Source: SAR202 cluster bacterium Io17-Chloro-G6 (GTDB lineage: Bacteria > Chloroflexota > Dehalococcoidia > UBA3495). From it: a stretch of DNA of 64,000 bases. A program made the translations under genes and the position numbers. The stretch lies in contig MUCT01000005.1 in NCBI GenBank assembly GCA_002816585.1, positions 7,910 through 71,909 of the forward strand, written 5' to 3'. Under the pieces are notes generated by a model that was given only the letters and a program-made list of their open reading frames with translations, was not told where the DNA came from and did not search any database. Of the stretch, positions 43,252 to 53,068 are shown in pieces; the stretch's first letter is position 1, and every line of letters starts with the position of its first letter.

Positions 43252-43319
43252 GGCCAGCCTCCTTGGTTCCTGCATCAGATTTCGTGCCAAGCACAGTCAA
43301 TTTGGCTTCTGCGTAACGC

Positions 43320-43396
43320 CCCCATCTTAACCTTCCCCCTTTCAGGGAAAGGAATTCTCTCCCCCAGGCGTGGGGGAGAGTTAGAGAGGGGGCGGT
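43320..43396. repeat. C-rich/G-rich intergenic palindromes
   Basis: CCCCATCTTAACCTTCCCCC with CAGGGAAAGG, then CTCTCCCCCAGGCGTGGGGGAGAG, a perfect palindrome with short loop. It is related to the element at 18849-18887 and separates the EthD-like and TPP-enzyme genes. Confidence 0.6.
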
Positions 43397-43440
43397 TAGC
43401 GTCAGCTAGTAATTGTTAGAAGTAGCATTTCCTCATGAGA

Positions 43441-45087
43441 CTAGAAAGCCCGGCGGTGAGAAACCTCGGTCTCTTCGCTGGTGATGAACTCCAGCAAGAC
43501 AGCTTTGCCCTCTTCTTCGGTGACCTTTCGGGCCCTGGTGAAGGCAGCGCTGATCTGGTTGGGGTCCTCGATGCGCTCGGCGTACCCCCCCATGGCTTTG
43601 CCCAAGTCGGCATAGTTGCCGCCGAGATCCCTGGTGCCGTAGAGCTGGTGGGAGGACGCCATCTGTCTCGTCTCAACGGCCATGGAGGAGTTGTTCAAGA
43701 CCACGGTTATGATTGGGATGTTGCTGCGGACGGCAGTCTCAAAGTCCAGCCCGACCATGCCGAACGCGGCATCGCCCATGAAGTTGACGCAGACCTTCTC
43801 GGGAGCGGCCAGCTTGGCGCCGATGGTCAGGCCCAGGCCCGTGCCCAGCCCGTGGGACTTTCCCCAACCGAGGTAGGAACGGGGACCGTTGGACCGGTAG
43901 AAGGGGGTTATCTGGTCCCGGGGACTGCCCGAGTCGTGGGTCACTATGGCGTCTTCCGGGGGAACGGTGTGCATGAAGTCCCAGATCACCCGGTAGGGGG
44001 TTATTGGGGTCGAGTTGTCGGACAGCTTGGCCCGCCATTGGGCCAGCCAGCCTTCCCGCTCGGACTGGACCTCTTTGGCGGTGGACTGGTCGTTCTTCCT
44101 GCTGTCGCCGACGATCCTGCGGCAGGCTTCGATCATCTGGCGCAGGACCAGTTTGGCATCGCCGACGATGGGGAAATCGATGTTGTAGTCTTTGTTGACG
44201 TCGGATGCGTCATTTGTCGCATGAATCATGGTCTTGCCTGGAGGTATGTTCATGCACATGCCGTGCTTGGTAAAACTGGTTCCTACGCCGAACATCAGGT
44301 CGGCCCGGCGAATGAAGTGATAGGCGTGGCCCGACATGGTGGGGCCGGTGCTGCCCAAGGCCAGGGGATGGACCTCTGGAAAGGCGCTCTTGCCCAACAG
44401 GGTGCTGCAAACCGGCACCTGGAGTAGCTCTGCAAGTTCCAGCAATTCCTCGGAGGCCTTGCCGTACAACAGGCCCTGACCAGCCATAATCACCGGGTAA
44501 TGGGAGGCGCACAGGGCCTTGGCGGCGGCCTCGATATCGCTCGGGTTGCCCTGGCTGGCGACCGGGCGGCTGGGAACGTAATAAAACGACTCTTCGTTAA
44601 CTTCTTCCAAAGCGATGTCGGCGGGAATCTCGATCGCCATGGGACCACCCCGGCCTTGGCGCAGTCCAGCAAAGGCGCGGCGCATGATCTCGGAAGTCCG
44701 GTCGGGTGTGTTTACCTGCTCGATGGCCTTGGTGATATCGTCGTAACCCTTGAGGGAATTGTAATGGGGAGCGATGCCGGCCCGTTCCCTTGGATGGCCC
44801 AAGGGTAAAAGCAACAGCGGCACTGAGTCGGAAAATGCGGTGGCGATTCCGGCGTAGGCGTTCTCGGCCCCAGGGCCGTACTGCATGGCGAACACGCCCA
44901 TCTGGTCGCCGTTGGAAACACGGCTGATTCCATCGGCGATACCCACGCCGACCCGCTCTTGGCGGCAGATGATGGGCCGAATTCCTCCCTCAGCGGCCGC
45001 CTCGATCACCGGGGTGGTGGGAAAACATGGAAGGTACTGGACACCCTCCCGCTTGAGAATCTCGGTTATGGCTTCAATCGTTTTCAA
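43441..45087 (-). CDS. TPP-dependent enzyme (acetolactate synthase/2-hydroxyacyl-CoA lyase-like)
   Basis: A 548-residue three-domain TPP enzyme. The catalytic Glu of the N-terminal PYR domain is in CRQERVGVGIADG near residue 45. The middle Rossmann domain follows, and the C-terminal PP domain carries the TPP/Mg motif GDAAFGMVGLDFETAVRSN, ending in VVLNNSS. The longer open frame to 45249 is not family-like; the TTG at 45087 has AGGAGG about 9 nt upstream and starts at the normal length. Relatives include acetolactate synthase, oxalyl-CoA decarboxylase and 2-hydroxyacyl-CoA lyase. The CoA-transferase pair just downstream makes a CoA-thioester lyase attractive, but this is inference. Confidence 0.88.
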   Translation of the reverse strand: MKTIEAITEILKREGVQYLPCFPTTPVIEAAAEGGIRPIICRQERVGVGIADGISRVSNGDQMGVFAMQYGPGAENAYAGIATAFSDSVPLLLLPLGHPRERAGIAPHYNSLKGYDDITKAIEQVNTPDRTSEIMRRAFAGLRQGRGGPMAIEIPADIALEEVNEESFYYVPSRPVASQGNPSDIEAAAKALCASHYPVIMAGQGLLYGKASEELLELAELLQVPVCSTLLGKSAFPEVHPLALGSTGPTMSGHAYHFIRRADLMFGVGTSFTKHGMCMNIPPGKTMIHATNDASDVNKDYNIDFPIVGDAKLVLRQMIEACRRIVGDSRKNDQSTAKEVQSEREGWLAQWRAKLSDNSTPITPYRVIWDFMHTVPPEDAIVTHDSGSPRDQITPFYRSNGPRSYLGWGKSHGLGTGLGLTIGAKLAAPEKVCVNFMGDAAFGMVGLDFETAVRSNIPIITVVLNNSSMAVETRQMASSHQLYGTRDLGGNYADLGKAMGGYAERIEDPNQISAAFTRARKVTEEEGKAVLLEFITSEETEVSHRRAF

Positions 45088-45280
45088 TCGGGGCAGCCTC
45101 CTGAGTTGTGTTTCTGATGGGAGATCTGGACCAATAGGAACCTGGTCAAGGCCGGCTGTCGTGAACTGGCACGGCGTCCGGAAAAAAAGGGCGTCACCGG
45201 CCCGGTTTTCAGCCACGGGGAGTATACCACCGCCCAGGAACAAGGGCATTAGCCTGCTGGCGACTCTTCCAGAGACGCTG

Positions 45281-46216
45281 TTAGGCGGCGGCGTGCAGAG
45301 CTTCGATGCGTATAGCGAGGGGTTTTAATATCGCGTAGAGAAAATCGTTGGCCGGAGTGGGTACTTCCAACTCACGGCCCATGCGGACCACCGTGCCGGT
45401 AAGTCCTTCCAGTTCCACGGGACGCTGGTCGGTGAAGTCCTTGGCCAAGGACGCCCGCCCTTGCCCGGGGAAGCGGTCAAGGGAATCCATCGCCCAGGAC
45501 AGGGAATCTGGCATGATCGGCGCGCCTTTGGCCCGGCCCACGGCTAGCGTCTCTTCGACGGCCTGTTGGATCAGGGCTCTGGTTTCCGGCTTGGTGCGCA
45601 TCTCTTCGTAGACACAGTTAGCGGCAGCGCACACGGCGGCGGAACCGGCGATGTAGGCGAATTTTTTCCAGAGCATGCCGGGCATGTTTTCGTGGAGGTT
45701 CACACGCCAGCCGGATTCCTGGAACCTCTGGAGCAGGTTCTCGCCCCGGCGGCTGATGCCAACCTTCATCTCACCAATCGCCGCAATGCCAGGCCCGAGC
45801 TGGGTGACGACTCCCGGCTCGGAGATGCGGCCTTCCATGTAGGCCGAGCCAATCATCACATGGTCCCCGCCCACGGCTTCGGACAGTATCTCGCCGTTGT
45901 CGATTCCGTTCTGCAGGGTCAATACCACAGTCTCCGGTCCCATCATGGGCGCCAGCGACGCCGCGGCTTCCTCGTTGTGGTACATCTTGACCGTGAAAAG
46001 CACCAGGTCTTGAACGTCGACTTCGGCTGTGTCGTTGGTGGCGTTGCCTGGTGCTATGAAGGTCCCGTCCAGATGGCTCTCAACTCTGAGGCCGTTCTTT
46101 TTGATGGCCTCCAGATGAGGCCCCCTTGCTATGAAGGTGACCTCTTGTCCGGCACGGGCCAACAGGCCGCCGAAGTAACCACCCACTCCCCCGGTACCCA
46201 TAACCGCTGCTTTCAT
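45281..46216 (-). CDS. Ketopantoate reductase (ApbA/PanE)-like dehydrogenase
   Basis: A 311-residue NADPH-dependent dehydrogenase. The Rossmann motif AVMGTGGVGGYFGGLLARAG begins at residue 4. The catalytic lysine is likely in PGMLWKKFAYIAG near residue 180, and the C-terminal helical domain with ERFPxQGRASLAKDF-type substrate residues matches the ApbA/PanE family. No other pantothenate genes are near. In this catabolic run it may reduce another 2-oxo acid; that would fit the neighbouring TPP enzyme. GGAG lies about 10 nt ahead of the ATG. The family call is strong, the role uncertain. Confidence 0.85.
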   Translation of the reverse strand: MKAAVMGTGGVGGYFGGLLARAGQEVTFIARGPHLEAIKKNGLRVESHLDGTFIAPGNATNDTAEVDVQDLVLFTVKMYHNEEAAASLAPMMGPETVVLTLQNGIDNGEILSEAVGGDHVMIGSAYMEGRISEPGVVTQLGPGIAAIGEMKVGISRRGENLLQRFQESGWRVNLHENMPGMLWKKFAYIAGSAAVCAAANCVYEEMRTKPETRALIQQAVEETLAVGRAKGAPIMPDSLSWAMDSLDRFPGQGRASLAKDFTDQRPVELEGLTGTVVRMGRELEVPTPANDFLYAILKPLAIRIEALHAAA

Positions 46217-46257
46217 GTGCTCACTGGCTCCAATTTCCCTGGTCTATCTGGCCGGAA

Positions 46258-47820
46258 TCAATTCCGGTTCTCCACCGGGTAGCCAAACTCTTCCCGCAGG
46301 TCTCGCTTCAATACTTTGCCCATTACGTTTCGAGGCAATTCCCCAACGAAAACAACCGAACGGGGGCGTTTAAACCCGGCGAGCCGCTCCCGGCAGAATT
46401 CGATGATCTGCTCCTCAGTGACCCGGCCGGCGCGGCCCACCACAACTGCCCGCACCTCTTCCCCCCATTCCACATCAGGAACGCCGATCACCGCCGCGTC
46501 TTCCAACTCAGGGTGGGAACGGAGCACCTGCTCTACCTCTTCAGGCGAGATCATCTCACCGCCCCGCTTGATAAAGTCCTTGGCGCGGCCCGACAGATAG
46601 ATGTAACCGTCCTGGTCCTGGTAGCCAAGGTCGCCGGTGTAGATCCACCCGCCCCTCAGGGTTTCTCGGGTGGCTAATTCCTGCTGCCAGTAGCCGGCCA
46701 TCATGCGGGAGCCGCGGGCCACTATCTCGCCAGTCTCACCCAGGGAGACGGGCTCTCCGGCTTCGTCGACAATATCCACTTCAACATCATCCAACGGTTT
46801 TCCGATCGATGTCAGCCTCTTGAGTTTGGTCTCGATCTCCTCCGGACTGCCTTCCAGCACGTGGTCATCCGGGGGCAACATGGTGATCGTTGATGCAGTC
46901 TCGGTCTGGCCAAAGGCATTGATGAACCGGGCGCCGGGGAATTTGGCGATGGCATCCCGGATCACCGTCAAGGGCATGGGCGCAGCGCCATAGGTGATTA
47001 CGTCCAGCGACGAAAGGTCGTAATCGGGGAAGTTGGGGTGCTCCATCAGGTGCTTCAACATGGTCGGCACCAGCATGGCCCGGTTGGCGCGGTACTCTTG
47101 GACCAATTGCATCCACTCCACCGGGTCGAACTGACGCAACACCACCAGAGTGCGCCCCCCGTAGACCGCGGCCAAGGCGGCTTGGAGTCCGGCGATGTGA
47201 TAGAAGGGCACGGTAATCAGATTGCTCTCTTCGATGTCGGGGTCGGCGGGCTCGACGGTGGCCAGCAGAAGGGAGGTAAAGCTGTCGTGGGTCAGCATCA
47301 CGCCCTTGGGGGTCCCAGTGGTGCCAGCGGTGAACATGATTACCGTGGTTTCTTCGTCACCCGCCTCCGGGAAGTGCATCTGGTCCGGAGACGCTCCCGA
47401 TAAAATGGCATCATAACTAGAAGCGCCGCCGGCGGCCTCCCCGTCCAGCACGATGACCCTTTCGGGCGGGACGCCGCAGTCGGCGGCCAACGGGAGATAC
47501 CGCTCACCGATGAGGAGACAAGAGGGCTTAGCGATGTCCAGCATCTGCGCCAGTTCGTTGGTCTTGGCCCGGAAGTTGATCGGCACGTAGATAGTATCCA
47601 GCTGTGCCGCAGCGAAATAGGCCTCGATGCAATGGTTGGTGTTGACCTGCATGATGGCCACCCGGTCGCCAGGCCGGACTCCCATCTCGGAGAGGCCGTT
47701 GGCCAGCCGGTTGACCCGCTCCGCCATGCCTTCAAAGGTGATTGTGCGGCCGTCGAATATCACAGCCGAGCGGTCGGGAACGATGGCACCGGCGATGGTT
47801 AATAATTCAGATGTGTTCAT
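46258..47820 (-). CDS. Acyl-CoA synthetase (AMP-binding)
   Basis: A 520-residue adenylate-forming ligase. The phosphate loop MFTAGTTGTPKGV lies near residue 167, the adenine motif NAFGQTET near residue 302, the hinge GWIYTGDLGYQDQDG near residue 393, and the A10 catalytic lysine is intact in LPRNVMGKVLKRDL near residue 500. It resembles long-chain/fatty-acyl-CoA ligases. Its ATG overlaps the stop of the upstream hydratase in a TGATG arrangement, so translation is coupled. It activates an unknown carboxylic acid for the beta-oxidation-type enzymes around it. Confidence 0.92.
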   Translation of the reverse strand: MNTSELLTIAGAIVPDRSAVIFDGRTITFEGMAERVNRLANGLSEMGVRPGDRVAIMQVNTNHCIEAYFAAAQLDTIYVPINFRAKTNELAQMLDIAKPSCLLIGERYLPLAADCGVPPERVIVLDGEAAGGASSYDAILSGASPDQMHFPEAGDEETTVIMFTAGTTGTPKGVMLTHDSFTSLLLATVEPADPDIEESNLITVPFYHIAGLQAALAAVYGGRTLVVLRQFDPVEWMQLVQEYRANRAMLVPTMLKHLMEHPNFPDYDLSSLDVITYGAAPMPLTVIRDAIAKFPGARFINAFGQTETASTITMLPPDDHVLEGSPEEIETKLKRLTSIGKPLDDVEVDIVDEAGEPVSLGETGEIVARGSRMMAGYWQQELATRETLRGGWIYTGDLGYQDQDGYIYLSGRAKDFIKRGGEMISPEEVEQVLRSHPELEDAAVIGVPDVEWGEEVRAVVVGRAGRVTEEQIIEFCRERLAGFKRPRSVVFVGELPRNVMGKVLKRDLREEFGYPVENRN

Positions 47821-48572
47821 CAATGCGCTCTCGTATATCCGGCCAATCTAGCCGCTAACCGGCCTTCCAGGTCCAAAGCCTCCGGCAGGCCCAGGTCCAT
47901 CCCCTGAAGAAGGATCTGCTTCATTGCGGCCACTGGCGAGGCAGGCATTTCCGCGAGACCATCTGCCAGCCGCCAGGCCTCTTCCCGCAGTGAATCCGGG
48001 GCCGTCAGCCGGGTCAGCAGACCCATGGCAAGGGCCTCTTCTGCCTGGAACCGCCGTCCCGTTAGGAGCAGGTCCATGGCCTTGGAAGTGCCGACCGCCC
48101 TGGGCAAGGTCTGGGTGCCGCCGGCCGCCGGAATCATACCCAATTGGACTTCAGGCAAGGCGAACACGGTGCCGGTGGCGGCGATCCTCACATCGCACAG
48201 CAAGGCAATCTCCAGGCCGGAGCCGATACAGAATCCGTGCACGGCGGCCACAACAGGTTTATCCAAGTGTAACAGTTGCCCCCAAACGTCCCGGTCCCAG
48301 CGCACCTGCCGGGCGATGACCTGGGACGGCGCTGTGCCGAATTCGGTCAGGTCAGCGCCGGCGCAGAACCCACGGCCCTCGCCGGTTATTAACAGCGATC
48401 GGATCTCCGAATCCTCTTGGGTAGCCGCCAAAGCCTGGGAGAAATCGTCCCTCATTTGCACGTTGTAGGCGTTAACGACCTGAGGCCGGTTCAGAGAGAT
48501 ATGGGCCACCGCGCCGCGTTTCGCAAACTGCAAGGTGTTAAAGGGGGACTGTGGTCCGGAAGACGGCGGCAT
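47820..48572 (-). CDS. Enoyl-CoA hydratase/isomerase family protein
   Basis: A 250-residue crotonase. The oxyanion region is GRGFCAGADLTEFG and the second region is GSGLEIALLCDVRIAA. The first catalytic Glu is present in ALPEVQLGMIPAAGGTQ, while the second position reads AMDLLLTG (Asp). This is close to classical hydratases. It overlaps the downstream acyl-CoA synthetase by one base (TGATG), indicating coupled translation and a shared pathway. No clear ribosome binding site precedes its ATG at 48572. The PHP-domain gene lies 9 nt upstream, so all three are likely one operon. Confidence 0.9.
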   Translation of the reverse strand: MPPSSGPQSPFNTLQFAKRGAVAHISLNRPQVVNAYNVQMRDDFSQALAATQEDSEIRSLLITGEGRGFCAGADLTEFGTAPSQVIARQVRWDRDVWGQLLHLDKPVVAAVHGFCIGSGLEIALLCDVRIAATGTVFALPEVQLGMIPAAGGTQTLPRAVGTSKAMDLLLTGRRFQAEEALAMGLLTRLTAPDSLREEAWRLADGLAEMPASPVAAMKQILLQGMDLGLPEALDLEGRLAARLAGYTRAH

Positions 48573-48581
48573 TGGGAGCAG

Positions 48582-49127
48582 TTAACCTTGGGGAACGGCC
48601 CGGGCGTATAAGTCATCTAGTTCCACTTCTGTATAACGCAGGCCAATGTTCTCCAGGTTGTGGGCGTCGCTAACTTCCATGAGTATCAGGTCATAGGTCT
48701 GGGCAACCTCCGCCACCTGTTCTTTCCGGATGTGCCAGTTGTGGATGTAGTTGTCTATCTCGATGGCGTGAATATCCGGCTCGATCAAAATCTCGGGAGA
48801 GTAGTAGCCGGGATGGCAATAGGTGCGGAATACTCCACCGCCGTTGGGCAGAAATAGCTCGGCCACCTGGTACTCGGCGAAGGGATTCGCCTCGGGCCGG
48901 ATCTCAATCTCCCAGCCGGGTAAGATGTGCACCTGGCCGGGAAAGTGTTTCTCCACCAGTTCGCAGAACTCAAAGGCCCATTCCTTGTTGTGGTGGTCGG
49001 TAATCCCGATGCCATCGATTCCCCTGGACTTGATCTGCGTCACCACCTTTTCCGCGATCTCCACGGTCGGTGGCGCGAAATTGAAGGCCTCCCACACATG
49101 GGTGTGGAGGTCTAGCTTCAGCTTCAC
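48582..49127 (-). CDS. PHP-domain metal-dependent phosphoesterase-like protein
   Basis: A 181-residue protein of the PHP superfamily. The metal motifs are LDLHTH at the N-terminus, GITDHHN near residue 41, and MEVSDAHNLENIG near residue 150, with TYCHPGYY between them. It likely binds two or three metal ions and acts as a phosphoesterase or a hydrolase. The start is a GTG with GGAG 5 nt upstream. It is in a minus-strand operon with the hydratase and ligase downstream (9-nt gap to 48572). Its substrate is unknown. Confidence 0.85.
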   Translation of the reverse strand: MKLKLDLHTHVWEAFNFAPPTVEIAEKVVTQIKSRGIDGIGITDHHNKEWAFEFCELVEKHFPGQVHILPGWEIEIRPEANPFAEYQVAELFLPNGGGVFRTYCHPGYYSPEILIEPDIHAIEIDNYIHNWHIRKEQVAEVAQTYDLILMEVSDAHNLENIGLRYTEVELDDLYARAVPQG

Positions 49128-49163
49128 AGGTTCTCCATTCCTATAAAGATAATCGTCCCCCCT

Positions 49164-49892
49164 TTAAGACCCCTTAAACTCAGGGTCTCGTTTTTCGATG
49201 AATGACTTGATGCCCTCAGCCCTATCTGAAGTGCTTTGCAGTATAACGTTCAGATCGGCCTCTAGTCTGAGGCCCTGGTCCAAGGACAAGTCCATCCCCT
49301 TGCCCACCGCCTCTTTGGCGTAACGCGCACCCACCGGACTTCCCCCAGTGATCCGTGCCGCCAGCTCATCGGCCGCCGCCATTAGCCCACCGGGTTCTGT
49401 CACCCGGTTCACCAATCCAATGGCCAGGGCCTCTTTGGCATCCACCATGCGGCCCGTGAGGAGCATGTCCCGGGCCCAGGCCAGCCCCACCAACCGGGGC
49501 AGCCGTTGAGTGCCGCCATCTTGCGGCAGAACGCCCCGTGCCATTCCGGTGAAACCGAACCGTGCGGATGGGACGCAGATTCGCAGGTCTCCGGCCAGCG
49601 CCAGCTCCAAGCCGGGCCCGGTGGCGTCGCCGTTCAGGGCCACCAATACTGGAATCCCCAAACTAGCCACCGCCGGCGCGCCAGGTTTTCTGGGGGAATC
49701 ACTCCCGGCAATTGGTCTTCCGGCGGTTTCGGTCACTTCATCCGTTGAGAAGACGTCCCCCGCGGCGGTGAGGACTACCAAGCGTAACCGGTCATCTTCG
49801 GCGATCAGCCGGCAGACTTCTTGAATCCCGGTGGCCATCTCAGCGTCGATCCGGTTGCCGTTGTGGGGCCGATTGAGGGTGACCGTGGCCAC
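49164..49892 (-). CDS. Enoyl-CoA hydratase/isomerase family protein, divergent
   Basis: At least 242 residues of a crotonase. The oxyanion region reads VFSTDEVTET in place of the usual F-A-G-G-D, and the two catalytic positions read GMARG (no Glu) and ARDMLLTG (Asp). So it may be inactive as a hydratase. GTG at 49892 is the last canonical start, but it begins inside the first strand (VATVTLNRP). Upstream in frame, family-like residues (KLETSPVSLERTTT) continue to an ATC codon at 49943-49941, which has GAAGGAG 5 nt upstream and no canonical start before a TAA. True initiation may be at that ATC. Confidence 0.8.
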   Translation of the reverse strand: MATVTLNRPHNGNRIDAEMATGIQEVCRLIAEDDRLRLVVLTAAGDVFSTDEVTETAGRPIAGSDSPRKPGAPAVASLGIPVLVALNGDATGPGLELALAGDLRICVPSARFGFTGMARGVLPQDGGTQRLPRLVGLAWARDMLLTGRMVDAKEALAIGLVNRVTEPGGLMAAADELAARITGGSPVGARYAKEAVGKGMDLSLDQGLRLEADLNVILQSTSDRAEGIKSFIEKRDPEFKGS

Positions 49893-50055
49893 CGTCGTGG
49901 TCCGTTCCAGGGATACAGGCGAAGTTTCAAGTTTGGTGGCGATACAGGCTCCTTCAGCGACGGGCCGAGGCCGAAGCCGGACTTACGCAGATAAAGTAAG
50001 ATGGCCCACGGCCTTCCGGAAATGCCCCTTAAATACTAGGCCGGACAAGTCAATC

Positions 50056-50084
50056 TTGACAAGGTCTAACGCTCGATTTAACAT
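50056..50084 (+). promoter_or_regulatory. groESL promoter
   Basis: TTGACA at 50056-50061 and TAACAT at 50079-50084 are separated by 17 bases, a near-consensus sigma-70 promoter facing groES, with the CIRCE element right after it. Confidence 0.85.
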
Positions 50085-50087
50085 AGC

Positions 50088-50114
50088 TTGGCACTCCCGC
50101 GTTGTGAGTGCTAA
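50088..50114 (+). promoter_or_regulatory. CIRCE operator (HrcA site)
   Basis: TTGGCACTC and GAGTGCTAA separated by nine bases; only one base differs from the CIRCE consensus (TTAGCACTC). It overlaps the start of transcription of groESL, so heat-shock control by HrcA is expected. hrcA itself is not in the window. Confidence 0.95.
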
Positions 50115-50171
50115 CCCCATGTGAGCTTAATGCCGGGCAGCAATATTCCCGGCGAATAAAAGGAGGCCGCG

Positions 50172-50462
50172 GTGGCAAACTTTACGCCATTGGGCGAACG
50201 TGTGGTGGTGAAACCCAGCGAGGGTGAGCAGACCACCAAGGGCGGCATATACCTGCCCGATACCGCCAAGGAAAAGCCCCAGGAGGGCGAGGTCGTCGCA
50301 GTTGGACCCGGAAGGGTCGCTGAAGACGGTAGCCGGATTCCCATGGAATTGACCAAGGGAGACCGTGTGATCTACTCCAAGTTTGCCGGCACCGAATACA
50401 AAGACGGCGACGACGAGCTATTGATTCTTCGGGAAAGCGATATTCTCGCGAAGATCAGCTAA
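50172..50462 (+). CDS. groES: Co-chaperonin GroES
   Basis: A 96-residue Cpn10 protein. It has [12 protein letters not shown] at the start, the mobile loop around [24 protein letters not shown] (given in part), and the C-terminal [26 protein letters not shown] pattern. It forms the heptameric lid of GroEL. The start is a GTG with AGGAGG about 5 nt upstream. groEL follows 91 nt later. The CIRCE operator at 50088-50114 controls both. Confidence 0.97.
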   Translation: MANFTPLGERVVVKPSEGEQTTKGGIYLPDTAKEKPQEGEVVAVGPGRVAEDGSRIPMELTKGDRVIYSKFAGTEYKDGDDELLILRESDILAKIS

Positions 50463-50532
50463 CGGAGATATCGAAACCCGTATTTCCCAAATCCGGAACC
50501 ACAAAACCGGGCGGGCAACAGCCCAGCCTTGA

Positions 50533-52179
<1,647 letters not shown>

Positions 52180-52204
52180 GTCCTTCCGAATCTCATCGCA
52201 ATCT

Positions 52205-52247
52205 AAAGTGACCCCGTCCATCCTCGGAAGGACGGGGTCACTTTTTT
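52205..52247 (+). terminator. Intrinsic terminator of groESL
   Basis: A 15-bp stem (52205-52219 with 52230-52244) with a 10-nt loop, ending in six T. Located 26 nt after the groEL stop codon. Confidence 0.92.
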
Positions 52248-52346
52248 GTCCCGCAGTAAAAACGTACCTCGTGGTGTATCCGGCCCGGCGCCGTTATAAT
52301 GCTTTGCTGCTGAAAACGTCCAGACCAACCGCGTAGGCAGTTTCCC

Positions 52347-53048
52347 ATGACCAGCATCCCCCAAAATACATCCAGAAAGGGCAAGGTCTTCCCCTTGGCC
52401 AAAGCGGCCCTGGAAGACATTACCGGTGGCGCATGCGTGCTGGCTGCCGGATTCGCTGGATGCGGAACACCGGAGCAACTGCTGCGTGGGCTGGCTGAGA
52501 CCGGGGTCGGAAATCTGACTCTAATCTGCCAGGGGGCTTGGCTCCAGGGAGCAGGAAGGTTCGGAATCGCGGACCTGGTTGCCGCTGGACAGGTCAAGAA
52601 GATCATCTCCCCCCTACCCTTTCACCCAGAGAATGGCGGTCCCGTGAAGGACCTGTGGGAGGCAGGCAAACTGGACTTGGAGATCGTGCCCCAGGGAGTC
52701 TTGGCCGAGCGGCTGAGAGCCGGGGGCGCGGGCATCGGCGGCGTGTTCCTGCCAACCGGGCCTGGCACCAGGTTCGCAGAGGGCAAAGAGGTCCGCCAGT
52801 TCAATGGCAAAGACCACGTCCTGGAACTCGCACTTAAAGCCGATTTCGCCCTGCTCCGCGCTCAGGCCGCCGATACCTTGGGCAACTTGGTATACCGGGG
52901 GACCGGCCGCAATTGGAATCCCACAATGGCCATGGCCGCCGGAGTCACGGTGGTTGAAGTTGACCAGGTGCACGAGCCGGGCGGGCTCGACCCGGAGTTG
53001 GTCATCACCCAAGCCATCTTCATCGACCGCCTAGTCTTGGCAACCTGA
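52347..53048 (+). CDS. Family I CoA-transferase subunit A (A1)
   Basis: A 233-residue alpha subunit of the 3-oxoacid/glutaconate-type CoA-transferases. It contains AAGFAGCGTPEQLLRGL, then EIVPQGVLAERLRAGGAGI and FLPTGPGTRFAEGKEVRQF, and the late DTLGNLVYRGTGRNWNP. These are the diagnostic blocks of SCOT/AtoD-like A subunits. Its partner B-type domain is fused to a second A domain in the next gene, 20 nt downstream. It starts a new transcript after the groESL terminator. It moves CoA between an acyl-CoA and a free oxo-acid. Confidence 0.9.
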   Translation: MTSIPQNTSRKGKVFPLAKAALEDITGGACVLAAGFAGCGTPEQLLRGLAETGVGNLTLICQGAWLQGAGRFGIADLVAAGQVKKIISPLPFHPENGGPVKDLWEAGKLDLEIVPQGVLAERLRAGGAGIGGVFLPTGPGTRFAEGKEVRQFNGKDHVLELALKADFALLRAQAADTLGNLVYRGTGRNWNPTMAMAAGVTVVEVDQVHEPGGLDPELVITQAIFIDRLVLAT

Positions 53049-53068
53049 TTCGAGGAGAACATTTCCTG

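Noticed and set aside
43435..44427. 330-codon plus-strand frame across the TPP-enzyme gene
   Set aside because: It is antisense to a clearly conserved gene and has no recognisable motif.
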